From positions 1 through 64,000 of the forward strand of contig JAIOOR010000007.1 of assembly GCA_021414365.1 (NCBI GenBank): DNA of 64,000 bases, given 5' to 3'. The stretch comes from Nitrosarchaeum sp. Lineage in GTDB: Archaea > Thermoproteota > Nitrososphaeria > Nitrososphaerales > Nitrosopumilaceae. The notes below the pieces were generated by a model. It did no database searches. It was given only the letters and a program-made list of their open reading frames with translations, and was not told the DNA's origin. Positions 44,201-53,488 of the stretch are shown here, in pieces (position 1 is the stretch's first letter; each line of letters starts with the position of its first letter). The translations under genes and the position numbers were made by a program.

Positions 44201-47143
44201 TTGGTATTGTTGCTAATTATGCCTGTATATGCTAGTGCTCAAAGTTCTGAACGCATTAGCTTAATTGATAATTTTGGTGATTTTGGTCGTGGTGAGCCTT
44301 TTTTCATTTATGGCCAAGTATCTACATTTGTTGACGGATCTTATCTTATTATGGAAATTATTAATCCTCAAGGAGATTTATGCCAAATTCAACAAATCAT
44401 TCCATTATCTAATGGTGCTTTCATAACTGATGTTATTCCATTACAAGGTAGAGTATGCGGTCTAGTTGGAGACTATGAAGTCAAGTTGTTTTATGGAGAA
44501 TATTCTACAACTGCTAGTTTTAGAGTAAATGATAATTCTTTCTCCAAACCTGATTCAGATGAATTAATCACATCTGCAAAAAATTCACTTTCAAAAAGTA
44601 TGTCTGTAATTAGTGAAAAATCTGAAATTGATTCTACTTTTATTAGTGAACTAAACAATGCACTTTTGTCAAATGATTTATCTGAAATAGAACAAGCATA
44701 TGTTGATCTCTGGATTAAATTCTATTCTGATGACTTTTTTTCTGAAGTAATTCCTGTTCTTAGACCAGCTGTTTCTTCATCATTAGAGTCTGTTTCACAA
44801 ATGCTATCTGATCAAGAGATTTCATCTGATATTGCAAACTCTATTGATGAGAAAATCTATTCATCTGTTTTTTATTATGAGATTGGAGATAAACATCACT
44901 CCATTGATTTACTTTCTGATGTGTTTGTAGATATTAGAAACAGTAATCCGAAAAAAACTCCCGTGACAAAAATTTTGACCTTTGATGATCTTGAGGATAC
45001 TTTGTTAAATTTAATGAAAAAATCTGATACTGTAATGAGTAGACCAGTGAAAGAAGAAATCGGTTTTATTTTTGCAAGAGGTACAGCTCCCGTACATACA
45101 CAAGAAATTTCTAATCTTATTGAACTTTTATCAAAGGCTAGATATCTCGATGTAATTTCAAGAAAACAAAGTGATCTGTATCGATTAGTTCAAAATGATT
45201 GGGATACTCTAAAGCCTTCTCTTGAAAGTAAAGAATCCATTGAAAAATTACTTGCGGCAAGTGAGAAAGTAAGTCACCTCCATCAGGCTGCAATATTGCT
45301 AAAAGAATTAGATGATGTTGAACACTTTATCACTTCAAATTCTAATGAAAACTCTGATCTTGCAAATATTCTCAAGCCTGATTGGGACAATCTTAAATCT
45401 CAACTAGAATTGGCATCCTCATCTGATGATATTATTGAATCTGAAATTCAAATCAATCAAATGAGTCAAATCATCGACATTTCCTCAAGAATCACTAAGG
45501 CAGTTGAAATATCTAAAGAAAATGGAGTCAACTCTGATCTTATATCTAATTGGAATTCTCTTTTAGAAAAAGTTCAAAATGCAAATTCTGCTAATGAAAT
45601 ATTAAAAATTGTTTCTGAATTTGATCAATCTATGAATGAATTAAGAGACAAAAGAAGCCCTTTGACTGTTTTAAAATTTGAATATCAAACAATGAAACAA
45701 AAAGCTGAACTTCAAGCTGACTACAATAATCTGTATCTCATTGACAATGCCTTAAAAATTCTAAATACTGCAGAACAGATGGAATCTGGAAATCCATCTG
45801 TTATGAGAATTGATAGGATTGAAGTTTTGTTGACTTGGGTAAGCGAGCAAGCACCTAAAATAAAATCAGATTTAAATTCCTATGATGAAGCTGCTTTCAA
45901 AGTACGTGCAACTGATATTTTACAGAGAGCAAAATCATTAGACGATTTAGTGGAGACAGGTTTACGTACTCATAAATTCTTACCTGGATACATCGACTTT
46001 ACCAGTTCATTTAGCGAAAAAATTGATAATGTCCGAGATCTTGTAATAAAAAATGATCTTAATGAAGCAGACAAATTAGTTGGAGATTTATTTAGTGAAT
46101 GGAATCAAGTTTCAAAAGCATATGCTGATGATCCGTATGGTTCAGATGTTGGATATAACGGAGATGAGCTAAAACGTATAGAGTACCGTGCAAAATTAGA
46201 TGCTTACTCTAATATGGTTGCAACTTTCTATAACAGTGAATTTTCTCCATATGCTGAAGAATTCAATAATATGATTTCCGACACCTCTCGCCTAATTGAT
46301 TATGGAAACTTTGTTGATACCGAATCCAAACTTTTGGAACTTGGTCAATTTTTAAACGATCATCTAGTTTTACATAATTCAAAAATAATTTATGATATCT
46401 CTTATGATCCTGAGAAAGATATTTGGGTAATTCGCGGTGCAGTTGACAAACCTGTTTTTGATAGAAGAGAGAACCTATACGTCACTGTTTTTAATATGGA
46501 TGGAAGTATCCACAGCAGTTTAGAGTTTACTGATACAAAGCAGGGGGATTTTTACACTCAATGGATAACTCCTGCAAGTCCTGGTCTTTATGTTGTTATG
46601 TTGCAATATCAAGATTCTAAGGCAACTCAGATAGTATATGTCAAAGAACGTTTTGAAAACAACTTTTCTGAAACTGATTTGAATATGGTTAAACTTGAAC
46701 GTGATTTTGAAGAGTTAAAAATATTTATTGAAAAATTTGGCGGTTCTTCATATGATGATTCTAGATTCACTTCTACAATTCATGATATTGAATTAGGCTT
46801 TATAAATAAAGATTCAAAACAAGTCAATGACAAATTAAATGATTTAAAATCCTTAATTGAAAAATACCTCCCGTTACGTTCAAAATCTGCCGTAATTGAA
46901 GTGCAATATGATAATGATCGCCTAATTATTTCAGGAGCAGTTCAAAAATCCGTAGCCTTTAGAGAAGACCTGTTTGTTGATATCTTTGATCAAAGAGGTG
47001 CCTTGGTAGATTCTATAACGCTAAAAGATAACTCGTCTGGCTTGTTTAATGAAGTTTTATCGCGTCCATTTGATTCTGGTATCTATGTAGCTCAACTGCA
47101 ATATCACGATGTAACAGTTAATGATTTTTTTACTGTCAAATAG
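44201..47143 (+). CDS. Large exported helical protein with C-terminal beta-domain repeat
   Basis: About 980 aa. Hydrophobic signal segment (VLLLIMPVYASAQ); the frame is open back to 44153, so the true start may be upstream (CTG 44174 or ATT 44165 would add LKREIIVPG, the basic residues a signal peptide needs). An N-terminal beta domain (35-110) is followed by about 600 residues of long helices. Two related beta domains end the protein (WVIRGAVDKPVFDRRENLYV and LIISGAVQKSVAFREDLFVD). Probably a surface stalk. No C-terminal anchor. Confidence 0.85.
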   Translation: MVLLLIMPVYASAQSSERISLIDNFGDFGRGEPFFIYGQVSTFVDGSYLIMEIINPQGDLCQIQQIIPLSNGAFITDVIPLQGRVCGLVGDYEVKLFYGEYSTTASFRVNDNSFSKPDSDELITSAKNSLSKSMSVISEKSEIDSTFISELNNALLSNDLSEIEQAYVDLWIKFYSDDFFSEVIPVLRPAVSSSLESVSQMLSDQEISSDIANSIDEKIYSSVFYYEIGDKHHSIDLLSDVFVDIRNSNPKKTPVTKILTFDDLEDTLLNLMKKSDTVMSRPVKEEIGFIFARGTAPVHTQEISNLIELLSKARYLDVISRKQSDLYRLVQNDWDTLKPSLESKESIEKLLAASEKVSHLHQAAILLKELDDVEHFITSNSNENSDLANILKPDWDNLKSQLELASSSDDIIESEIQINQMSQIIDISSRITKAVEISKENGVNSDLISNWNSLLEKVQNANSANEILKIVSEFDQSMNELRDKRSPLTVLKFEYQTMKQKAELQADYNNLYLIDNALKILNTAEQMESGNPSVMRIDRIEVLLTWVSEQAPKIKSDLNSYDEAAFKVRATDILQRAKSLDDLVETGLRTHKFLPGYIDFTSSFSEKIDNVRDLVIKNDLNEADKLVGDLFSEWNQVSKAYADDPYGSDVGYNGDELKRIEYRAKLDAYSNMVATFYNSEFSPYAEEFNNMISDTSRLIDYGNFVDTESKLLELGQFLNDHLVLHNSKIIYDISYDPEKDIWVIRGAVDKPVFDRRENLYVTVFNMDGSIHSSLEFTDTKQGDFYTQWITPASPGLYVVMLQYQDSKATQIVYVKERFENNFSETDLNMVKLERDFEELKIFIEKFGGSSYDDSRFTSTIHDIELGFINKDSKQVNDKLNDLKSLIEKYLPLRSKSAVIEVQYDNDRLIISGAVQKSVAFREDLFVDIFDQRGALVDSITLKDNSSGLFNEVLSRPFDSGIYVAQLQYHDVTVNDFFTVK

Positions 47144-48361
47144 TTACTTGTTTTTATTTTTTACCAAATTAAATAATTGTCTAACTGCTAATTTTGGATG
47201 ATTTACTGCTAATCTTAACATGTTTGCCAATCCGAAATCTGCTTTGATAAAATCCAAAAATTCTTCAGGCTTTAGTTCTTTGATGATGTCTAATTCTTTA
47301 TCCCACTCATCATCTGATAGTCCTATCCATCTGTCCTGAACTTTTCCTGCGGATTTTATTTTTGCTTGAATGTCTTTTTTCCAATTTTCTTCATATGGGT
47401 ATAATGCCGCTTCATCTGTTTTACCTGATTTTATTGCATCAGCTGCAATCCCTCCTGCTATTCTACCAAATTTTATTGCGTATCTTATTCCCTCCAATAC
47501 TAATGGATTGGCTTGCCCTGCTGAATCCCCCACCAAAATCAAATTATTGTATACTGTTTTTCTTGTCAATCCATCATTTGGAATTAATCCATAATGAAAT
47601 TCAATAGGTGTGATTTTTCCCAATTTACCAATAGGACCAGTTTTTGAATCCATCAATTCTTTTAATCTCTCTGTAGGGTCTACTGTTGATTCTGGCTTTC
47701 CTACGCCTACTCCTATTCTAACAATATTTCTTCCAACCGGAAAAATCCATGCATACCCTGCAGGAGAATATTTTTGACCCACCATGAGCCACCATGTCTC
47801 TTGATCAACATTTTCAGCTTGTACTTCATACTCTGCACCAGCTCCGAATCTTTCCCACTGTGTTACATATCCCATAGATTTTGATACAGTAGAAGAAAAT
47901 CCACTTGCATCTACGACCACTTTGGAATGAAATACTACTTCGCCTTCTTTGTTTACTCCGCTTACTCCTACAATATCGCCCGCTTTGTTTTTTATTATAT
48001 CTTTGATGTTTGTCTTGAGATGAATATCTGCACCATGATCTTCTGCTTGTTTTGCCAACCATCGATATGTTTTTCTTACATCTAAAACTGCTGCATGTGG
48101 TACTGTATCTGAAATTGTCACTTCATTATTTGGGGAACAAAATGAGTACTTTTTAATTGGATTGTAACAATCATCTGGAATGCCAAATTCTTTTATGTTT
48201 TGTATCCATGTTACACCACTAGTTCTAACGGAATGTGCAATGGTTTCTTCTTTCTCTAAAAGTGCAACTTTAATTCCTTTTTTTGCAGCTTCATATGCCA
48301 CTGAAGATCCTGCAGGTCCACCTCCCACTACAACTAAATCATAATTATATTCTGATGTCAA
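47144..48361 (-). CDS. Geranylgeranyl reductase-family FAD enzyme
   Basis: 405 aa. FAD Rossmann motif VVVGGGPAGSSVAYEAAKKG at the N-terminus, then the family GxGAEYEV-like segment and GDSAGQANPLVLEGIRYA. Saturates the geranylgeranyl chains of archaeal membrane lipids or prenylated quinones. Its stop codon directly abuts the stop of the preceding convergent gene (47143/47144). Confidence 0.93.
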   Translation of the reverse strand: MTSEYNYDLVVVGGGPAGSSVAYEAAKKGIKVALLEKEETIAHSVRTSGVTWIQNIKEFGIPDDCYNPIKKYSFCSPNNEVTISDTVPHAAVLDVRKTYRWLAKQAEDHGADIHLKTNIKDIIKNKAGDIVGVSGVNKEGEVVFHSKVVVDASGFSSTVSKSMGYVTQWERFGAGAEYEVQAENVDQETWWLMVGQKYSPAGYAWIFPVGRNIVRIGVGVGKPESTVDPTERLKELMDSKTGPIGKLGKITPIEFHYGLIPNDGLTRKTVYNNLILVGDSAGQANPLVLEGIRYAIKFGRIAGGIAADAIKSGKTDEAALYPYEENWKKDIQAKIKSAGKVQDRWIGLSDDEWDKELDIIKELKPEEFLDFIKADFGLANMLRLAVNHPKLAVRQLFNLVKNKNK

Positions 48362-48424
48362 CTTTATTGCTTTGTTGATCCTTGAATATAATTTTGAGGT
48401 ATGGCGAGTGTATTGTCTTTTTAA

Positions 48425-48634
48425 TTATTTTTTTAAGATAGGATTTCCTGCACCATCGTTTTCTCTTTCTGAATCAAATGTACTCATATGAGCCAGATCT
48501 CTATGCATAAAACTATGTGTTTCCCCTTCCTTTTTTCTACAAAATTTCCCATGAATTGTCTGCTCGATCTTTAATGTGTCTTCATTTTCATGAAATAACT
48601 GCTTCCCGCAATCTGGACACGTGAATTCAGGCAT
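48425..48634 (-). CDS. Small zinc-binding protein
   Basis: 69 aa. CPDCGKQLFHENEDTLKIEQ with Cys6 and Cys9, His29 and Cys32 could form a C2HC finger. The C-terminal half is polar (THSFMHRDLAHMSTFDSE). Upstream of the reductase on the same strand. Function unknown. Confidence 0.65.
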   Translation of the reverse strand: MPEFTCPDCGKQLFHENEDTLKIEQTIHGKFCRKKEGETHSFMHRDLAHMSTFDSERENDGAGNPILKK

Positions 48635-48750
48635 GACTGTCTTTTACATCAAATCTATTTAGATGTTTCAGAAATAACTCTGAAATTTATTTAATTGCCT
48701 TATTTTTTTAAACCGAAACTTTAGATGTTTAATTTACCCATAGTTGGTTA

Positions 48751-48876
48751 ATGGTCGAATCCGATGTCACTTCATTTGTGATCTGGTCTATAATTACAGT
48801 AATAATTATGGGCGTTACTGGTTTTAGTTACAGATCGTATAATAGGAAAAGAAAAAATGAAAACCCTGCATCTTGA
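48751..48876 (+). CDS. 41-aa single-pass membrane microprotein
   Basis: ATG 48751 to TGA 48874-48876. MVESDVTSFVIWSIITVIIM then GVTGFSYRSYNRKRKNENPA: one hydrophobic helix and a basic tail. TATA-like GTTTAATTTA at 48727-48736 lies about 20 bp upstream. Its 3' end overlaps the DUF99 gene by 20 bp, so the two are coupled. Confidence 0.55.
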   Translation: MVESDVTSFVIWSIITVIIMGVTGFSYRSYNRKRKNENPAS

Positions 48877-49438
48877 AAAAAAAGGTTTACGCTGTATTGC
48901 CATTGCTGAAAGTTTCAAAGAAAATTCAGAGAAATCAATATTGTCTGGATTAATCATGAGAAAAGATTTCGTAATTGATGGATTTGTATTTGGAAGTGCT
49001 ACATTGAAAGGCGATGATGCCACTGATCAAATACTGCACATGTATGATGAACTCCAGAGAACTGATATCAATTATATGCTTCTTTCTGGATTGATTATTT
49101 CAATGTACAATATAATTAATTTGAAAAAACTATTTGATTCATTAAAAATCCCTATAATCGGAATCGCTTATCGTGAATCTTTAGGAATTGAAAACTCGAT
49201 AAGACAACATTTTCCAAAATCTTTTGAAGCAAAAATCAACGAGTATAAAAAATTAGGAAAAAGAGAAAAAATTACTTTGAATACATCACATAATCTTTTT
49301 GTACGATATGAAGGATGTACAATTTCTGAAGTCACACGTCTCTTAAATGACTTGACACTACATGGTTCAATTCCTGAACCTCTTAGAGTATCTCAATTAC
49401 TTGCTAATGCATTACTTCAAAAAGGATTATCCTTCTGA
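48857..49438 (+). CDS. DUF99 family protein (endonuclease V-like fold)
   Basis: 193 aa. Archaeal DUF99 signatures KKGLRCIAIAES, VIDGFVFGSATLKGDDATD and IPIIGIAYRES. The family is related to endonuclease V, but the nuclease activity of this archaeal branch is not established to my knowledge. Convergent with the SDR gene, overlapping by 12 bp. Confidence 0.9.
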   Translation: MKTLHLEKKGLRCIAIAESFKENSEKSILSGLIMRKDFVIDGFVFGSATLKGDDATDQILHMYDELQRTDINYMLLSGLIISMYNIINLKKLFDSLKIPIIGIAYRESLGIENSIRQHFPKSFEAKINEYKKLGKREKITLNTSHNLFVRYEGCTISEVTRLLNDLTLHGSIPEPLRVSQLLANALLQKGLSF

Positions 49439-50188
49439 AGCTGTTTTTCCACCATCTACGTTTAGGATGGTGCCCGTAATCCAATTTGCTTCATCAGATG
49501 CTAAGAATAAGACTGCATTTGCAACATCTTCTGGCTCTCCTATTCTTGCTAATGGCAATCTTTCTTCTAGCACTTTTCTTGCTTGCGGATCATCCAGATA
49601 TGGTTTTATCATGCCTGAATTAATAATTCCAGGATTTACACAATTACATCTAATGTGTCTTCTTGCATATTCGACTGCAATTGATTTTGTAAACATTGTA
49701 ATTGCAGCTTTTGTTGCAGAGTAAGCAGCTAGATGTACCCTGGGTATTGCTCTTTCACTTGATATCGAACCAATGTTTACAATGGCTCCTTTTTTAACTT
49801 CAGACATTTTATTTAGTACTGCTTTTGTTATGTGGAAAACTCCAAACAAATTGATATCTATTAGTTTTTTAATTTCAGAATCTGCCATTTCATGAAAATG
49901 AACAGGATCATTTATCGCACCTGCGTTATTTACTAAAATATCTATTTTTCCATACGTGTTCATAATTTGATTAATTGTTTGTACTACTTCAGACTCGTTT
50001 GTCAAATCACATGACATGGATGTTGTGGATTTTTCATTCCCTATCTCTTTTCTTGCTTTTTCCAATCCTTCTAGTTTTCTTGCAATTAGAATGACTTGTG
50101 CTCCTTCCTCAGCAAATCTTTTTGCAATTCCTTTTCCTATATCGCTTGATGCGCCAGTGACTATAGCTACTTTGTCCTTTAATCGCAT
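49427..50188 (-). CDS. Short-chain dehydrogenase/reductase
   Basis: 253 aa, full-length classical SDR. NAD(P) motif [13 protein letters not shown] (the usual GxxxGxG is written GASSDIG), [11 protein letters not shown], catalytic Ser in NIGSIS and YxxxK as YSATK, ending [12 protein letters not shown]. Resembles 3-oxoacyl-ACP/CoA reductases; archaea lack classical fatty-acid synthesis, so the substrate is open. Confidence 0.93.
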   Translation of the reverse strand: MRLKDKVAIVTGASSDIGKGIAKRFAEEGAQVILIARKLEGLEKARKEIGNEKSTTSMSCDLTNESEVVQTINQIMNTYGKIDILVNNAGAINDPVHFHEMADSEIKKLIDINLFGVFHITKAVLNKMSEVKKGAIVNIGSISSERAIPRVHLAAYSATKAAITMFTKSIAVEYARRHIRCNCVNPGIINSGMIKPYLDDPQARKVLEERLPLARIGEPEDVANAVLFLASDEANWITGTILNVDGGKTASEG

Positions 50189-50242
50189 ATTGTAATTTTA
50201 TTGATGTAGCTTATAGAATTTTTGGTAAATTTTAGTCACGAT

Positions 50243-51130
50243 TTATTTGTGATCTTGAGAATTGTTTATTTTTTTGACATATGCCAAAATTCCTGTATAG
50301 TCAATATCCCCAAATCCTTGTTTTACGGCGTCTGTGTATACTTCTTCTGCTTTTTTTATCATTGGCAAGTTAATCCCTAATGATTTTGCAGTATCTGTGA
50401 TGATGCTGATATCTTTTTTTAAATTTGATAGAGTAAATGTCGCGTTAAATTCATCCTGGATCATTTTGTATGCTTTATTTTCACTCATTCCAGTTTTGAA
50501 ATAGGTTGAATTTAAAATATCTAGGAATATCTTTGGATCTACATTTGCGCCTCTTGTCAGAGTAATACCTTCAGAGAGCGCTAGTGCAAGCATTGTTATT
50601 TGAAGATTCATTGAAAGTTTTACTAAATGGGCGGTTCCCTCTCTACCTAAAAAAAACATCTTGTTTGCAATTTTTTCAAAAACTTCTTTGAATCTATCAA
50701 ATGTCTTTTTATCACCTGAAGCCATTAATATCAACTCTCCAGTTCTTGCTACATTTGGTCCTCCCATTACAGGCGTGTCTATTTTAATTATTTTGTGTTC
50801 CAAGAATTTTTCTGAAATCTTTTTTGATTCTATTGGACTTATGGTGCTCATATCTGCAACTACTAATCCTTCATGTTTTCCTTCAATGATTCCATTTTTT
50901 CCAAATGATACTTCCTCTACTGCATCTGCATCTTTTACAACTATTATTACTAATTCAGAATTCTCTGCTACTTTCTTTGGCGAGTCTGCAATTTTTGCAC
51001 CCTTACTTTTTAGCTCATTAGTTTTTTCTGTTTTTCTATTGTATACTGTTAAATCAAAACCAGATTCCAATAAATGAATGCCTACCGCATTTCCAAGCAT
51101 GCCTGTTCCCACAATTCCGATTTTTGTCAT
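50243..51130 (-). CDS. Beta-hydroxyacid dehydrogenase (3-hydroxyisobutyrate type)
   Basis: 295 aa. N-terminal NAD(P) motif GIVGTGMLGNAVGIHLL, substrate loop DTPVMGGPNVARTGEL and catalytic Lys in GTAHLVKLSMNLQ. Oxidises or reduces a small beta-hydroxyacid or semialdehyde. 54 nt upstream of the SDR on the same strand. Confidence 0.93.
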   Translation of the reverse strand: MTKIGIVGTGMLGNAVGIHLLESGFDLTVYNRKTEKTNELKSKGAKIADSPKKVAENSELVIIVVKDADAVEEVSFGKNGIIEGKHEGLVVADMSTISPIESKKISEKFLEHKIIKIDTPVMGGPNVARTGELILMASGDKKTFDRFKEVFEKIANKMFFLGREGTAHLVKLSMNLQITMLALALSEGITLTRGANVDPKIFLDILNSTYFKTGMSENKAYKMIQDEFNATFTLSNLKKDISIITDTAKSLGINLPMIKKAEEVYTDAVKQGFGDIDYTGILAYVKKINNSQDHK

Positions 51131-51157
51131 AATGTGTTCTCCGATCTATGTGAATTA

Positions 51158-51544
51158 TTATTTACGTTCTTCATTTTTTACCTCCCAGTGACCATTGCCA
51201 AATCTTAATGCTTCAAATTCTAACTGCCCTATTGTCTTTTCATCTTTCCTAACTTTGGCATAATCAAATTTTTTCATTCGAAAAATTTTTTCTTTTGGTT
51301 TGTATCCTCCCTCAATTACTTTGATCTTGAATCTTTTACTTGCCTTGTTGATTAATTTTCTTGCAATCTGTACATCTCCTATCCATGAAAACATTTCAAA
51401 ATTTCCAAAATTTTTTGTAGAAATTGTATACCCGTACAGTCTAGCCTCTAATTTGTAACCTTGAGCCTTAGATTGTTCATTTAGCCATGAAACTACTTCT
51501 TCACCATATCCTTTTTCTATGCCAAATGTTTCAGAATCTCTCAT
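51158..51544 (-). CDS. Conserved-looking protein, unknown function
   Basis: 128 aa, basic, alpha/beta. Segments VVSWLNEQSKAQGYKLEARL, FEMFSWIGDVQIARKLINKA and KVIEGGYKPKEKIFRMKKFD. No Cys, signal or recognised motif. Precedes the dehydrogenase gene by 27 nt, perhaps in the same unit. Confidence 0.75.
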   Translation of the reverse strand: MRDSETFGIEKGYGEEVVSWLNEQSKAQGYKLEARLYGYTISTKNFGNFEMFSWIGDVQIARKLINKASKRFKIKVIEGGYKPKEKIFRMKKFDYAKVRKDEKTIGQLEFEALRFGNGHWEVKNEERK

Positions 51545-51605
51545 CTCTGAAAATGATTGTTTTAAACCATAATAATCATTTTCAAATATCTGTTAAACTA
51601 AAATA

Positions 51606-51992
51606 TTGATTAAGATAGCAATCATTGTGCTTACAATTGACTGTAGAGATGTTGCATCAATAAAGAGTGAATTGGTGGTTTATGTATCAGATCAAGTTGC
51701 TGCAATCCCGACTCTGAAGATCAATGAATTCATGTTGTCTTCATTAAATGACGAAAAAATTGATAAAAGCATAGTGATCACTGCCATCAAAGAATTCCTA
51801 GAGTCTATTGGTGAGGGGCAAAATTTTGCTGTGATCTCTAATAATGATATTATTATGATTAAATCAATTTCTGGAAAAATGATTCAAAGAGAATCCAAGT
51901 CCACATATGGGTTATTTTCATGCACACACTGCGGATTTGTTACTAGTTATGAGGTAGAACTTCAAAACCACATGAAAATTCATTATCTGTAA
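51606..51992 (+). CDS. Protein with a C-terminal C2H2 zinc finger
   Basis: 128 aa from TTG 51606 (in-frame alternatives nearby). Residues 1-95 are an alpha/beta domain of unknown type (FLESIGEGQNFAVISNNDII). Residues 104-126 are a classical finger: FSCTHCGFVTSYEVELQNHM then KIHYL, C-x2-C-x12-H-x3-H. Followed 140 nt later by another C2H2 protein. A finger tied to an effector or dimer domain suggests a small regulator. Confidence 0.8.
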   Translation: MIKIAIIVLTIDCRDVASIKSELVVYVSDQVAAIPTLKINEFMLSSLNDEKIDKSIVITAIKEFLESIGEGQNFAVISNNDIIMIKSISGKMIQRESKSTYGLFSCTHCGFVTSYEVELQNHMKIHYL

Positions 51993-52131
51993 TTTCTAGT
52001 TTTATGATTGTTACACTGCTATTTTGATTACTGATCTATTCTTTTTTAATTATAAAGTCAAAAATTATGATTTTTTTACAATTGATGATTTTCAACAGGA
52101 TCTTTATAAGTTCTGAATATAAAAAACACAT

Positions 52132-52329
52132 ATGGTCAAATTCAATAAAAACAATGTATCTAAAGTATATTGTACTAGATGTGATCTAATATTTGATTCA
52201 AGAAAGGCATTTGAGAAACATTCGGTTAAACATTCCTATACTGCTCTTTGTGAGACATGCCCTGTTGATATTGCCATTTCTAAATTTGTAAATCTCTTTA
52301 AGAGAAAACCATCACACAATTTGGAATAA
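52132..52329 (+). CDS. 65-aa C2H2 zinc-finger protein
   Basis: ATG 52132. KVYCTRCDLIFDSRKAFEKH followed by SVKH: C-x2-C-x12-H-x3-H. A second pair CETC (Cys40/43) could bind another metal or form a disulfide. The basic end is NLFKRKPSHNLE. Eukaryote-like finger spacing; function unknown. Confidence 0.8.
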   Translation: MVKFNKNNVSKVYCTRCDLIFDSRKAFEKHSVKHSYTALCETCPVDIAISKFVNLFKRKPSHNLE

Positions 52330-52471
52330 GTTTTTTCAAGTAATTTTCTAAATTTTTACTTGTGAATATTCGATGTTATTTTTTTATTTTAAATACCATT
52401 ACTATTCTTAGGGAAAAACCATTTGAGCCTACGTTGCTCTGTTTTTAAACTAGTGATGTGAATAATTCAAT

Positions 52472-52951
52472 ATGTCCTCTACTCTGAGCCTCATATTTTC
52501 AAATTACTTGTATGTTGTTTTGGCATCTACCGTTTTTACATTTATGCTAATTGGACTGTTAATTGTTTCACAGTATGTCTTCTTGGAACCCTACTTAGTT
52601 GGTCATATTCAACAAGGTTCAGAAATTGGTTTTGTTTTGATTGTTATTCTTTCAGCATTGTCTGGATTGGTAATCCCGATGAACATTTACCGAATTAATA
52701 TTTTAAAAAAATCTAAAGGGAAAATCAGTGGAAGTCTTTTTGGTTCATTTGTTGGTTCAATAGCCGGAGCTTGCAGTTGTGGGCCTATTGGATTTGCAGC
52801 AATCTCTACTTTTGGTTCAGTAGGTGCATCTGCTTTTTCATTTCTAACAAATTTTGAAATTCCAATTAGAGTAGGAGCAATAGCATTATTGGTATTTACA
52901 TATTATACAACAATCAAATCCATTAAAGTTGAATGTAGTATTGTTAAATGA
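52472..52951 (+). CDS. Four-helix membrane protein with a central GACSCGP loop
   Basis: 159 aa. Hydrophobic segments at about 10-32, 46-70, 82-118 (glycine-rich: GSFVGSIAGACSCGPIGFAA) and 130-150. The paired Cys in a glycine-rich membrane turn resembles thiol sites in small redox or metal membrane proteins, but no family is recognised. Confidence 0.75.
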   Translation: MSSTLSLIFSNYLYVVLASTVFTFMLIGLLIVSQYVFLEPYLVGHIQQGSEIGFVLIVILSALSGLVIPMNIYRINILKKSKGKISGSLFGSFVGSIAGACSCGPIGFAAISTFGSVGASAFSFLTNFEIPIRVGAIALLVFTYYTTIKSIKVECSIVK

Positions 52952-53030
52952 CATGCTCTAAAATTTTGCACGTTTTACATTTTCTGATTTTTATATGATG
53001 CATTCATATTCACATAAAATAATTAAAAAC

Positions 53031-53120
53031 ATGGCATCTCTTAAAGTTGGACTGAGCTTCTTTGTCCCATTTGCAATATTGACCGTGATGATTGCAGTTG
53101 ACACATTTTTTCATTTGTAA
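53031..53120 (+). CDS. 29-aa single-pass membrane microprotein
   Basis: ATG 53031 to TAA 53118-53120. MASLKVGLSFFVPFAILTVM then IAVDTFFHL. One helix with a central Pro. TATA-like CATAAAATAATTAAA at 53013-53027 is only about 15 bp upstream, so the exact start is uncertain. Similar in size to small oxidase or membrane-complex subunits. Confidence 0.45.
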   Translation: MASLKVGLSFFVPFAILTVMIAVDTFFHL

Positions 53121-53406
53121 TAATATTTTGAATAAAATACTGTTTTCTGATTTTTTTGAATATTTGGTACTGTTTGGTTAATTTTAACTAAATATTGATG
53201 AAATTACAATCATAAATCATACTAAATTCTAACCTAATGTGTTCTTGATTTTTAATCCAAGTAAAATTTTGATTCAGGCATTATAGATTTGGCGTTTGTT
53301 CAGATTTTTGCGTATTCAAAAAACTGCGTTTTGTCTTAATTATACACTAAAAGAACAAATTTTTAAAACCTTAGACTCTATTTTGTGGCAAAATCAACAA
53401 CATCAT

Positions 53407-53484
53407 ATGTCCATCATGTATGTTCCAATCAGACCTGGAAGACGAAATGCTGAATATGATGAATTAGACGATACAGATGAATAA
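53407..53484 (+). CDS. 25-aa acidic-tailed peptide, tentative
   Basis: From ATG 53407: MSIMYVPIRPGRRNAEYDEL then DDTDE. The open frame reaches back to 53296 but the earlier part has unlikely composition. TATA-like TTTTTAAAACC lies at 53357-53367. Reported because the charged tail looks designed rather than random; it may not be translated. Confidence 0.3.
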   Translation: MSIMYVPIRPGRRNAEYDELDDTDE

Positions 53485-53488
53485 CATC

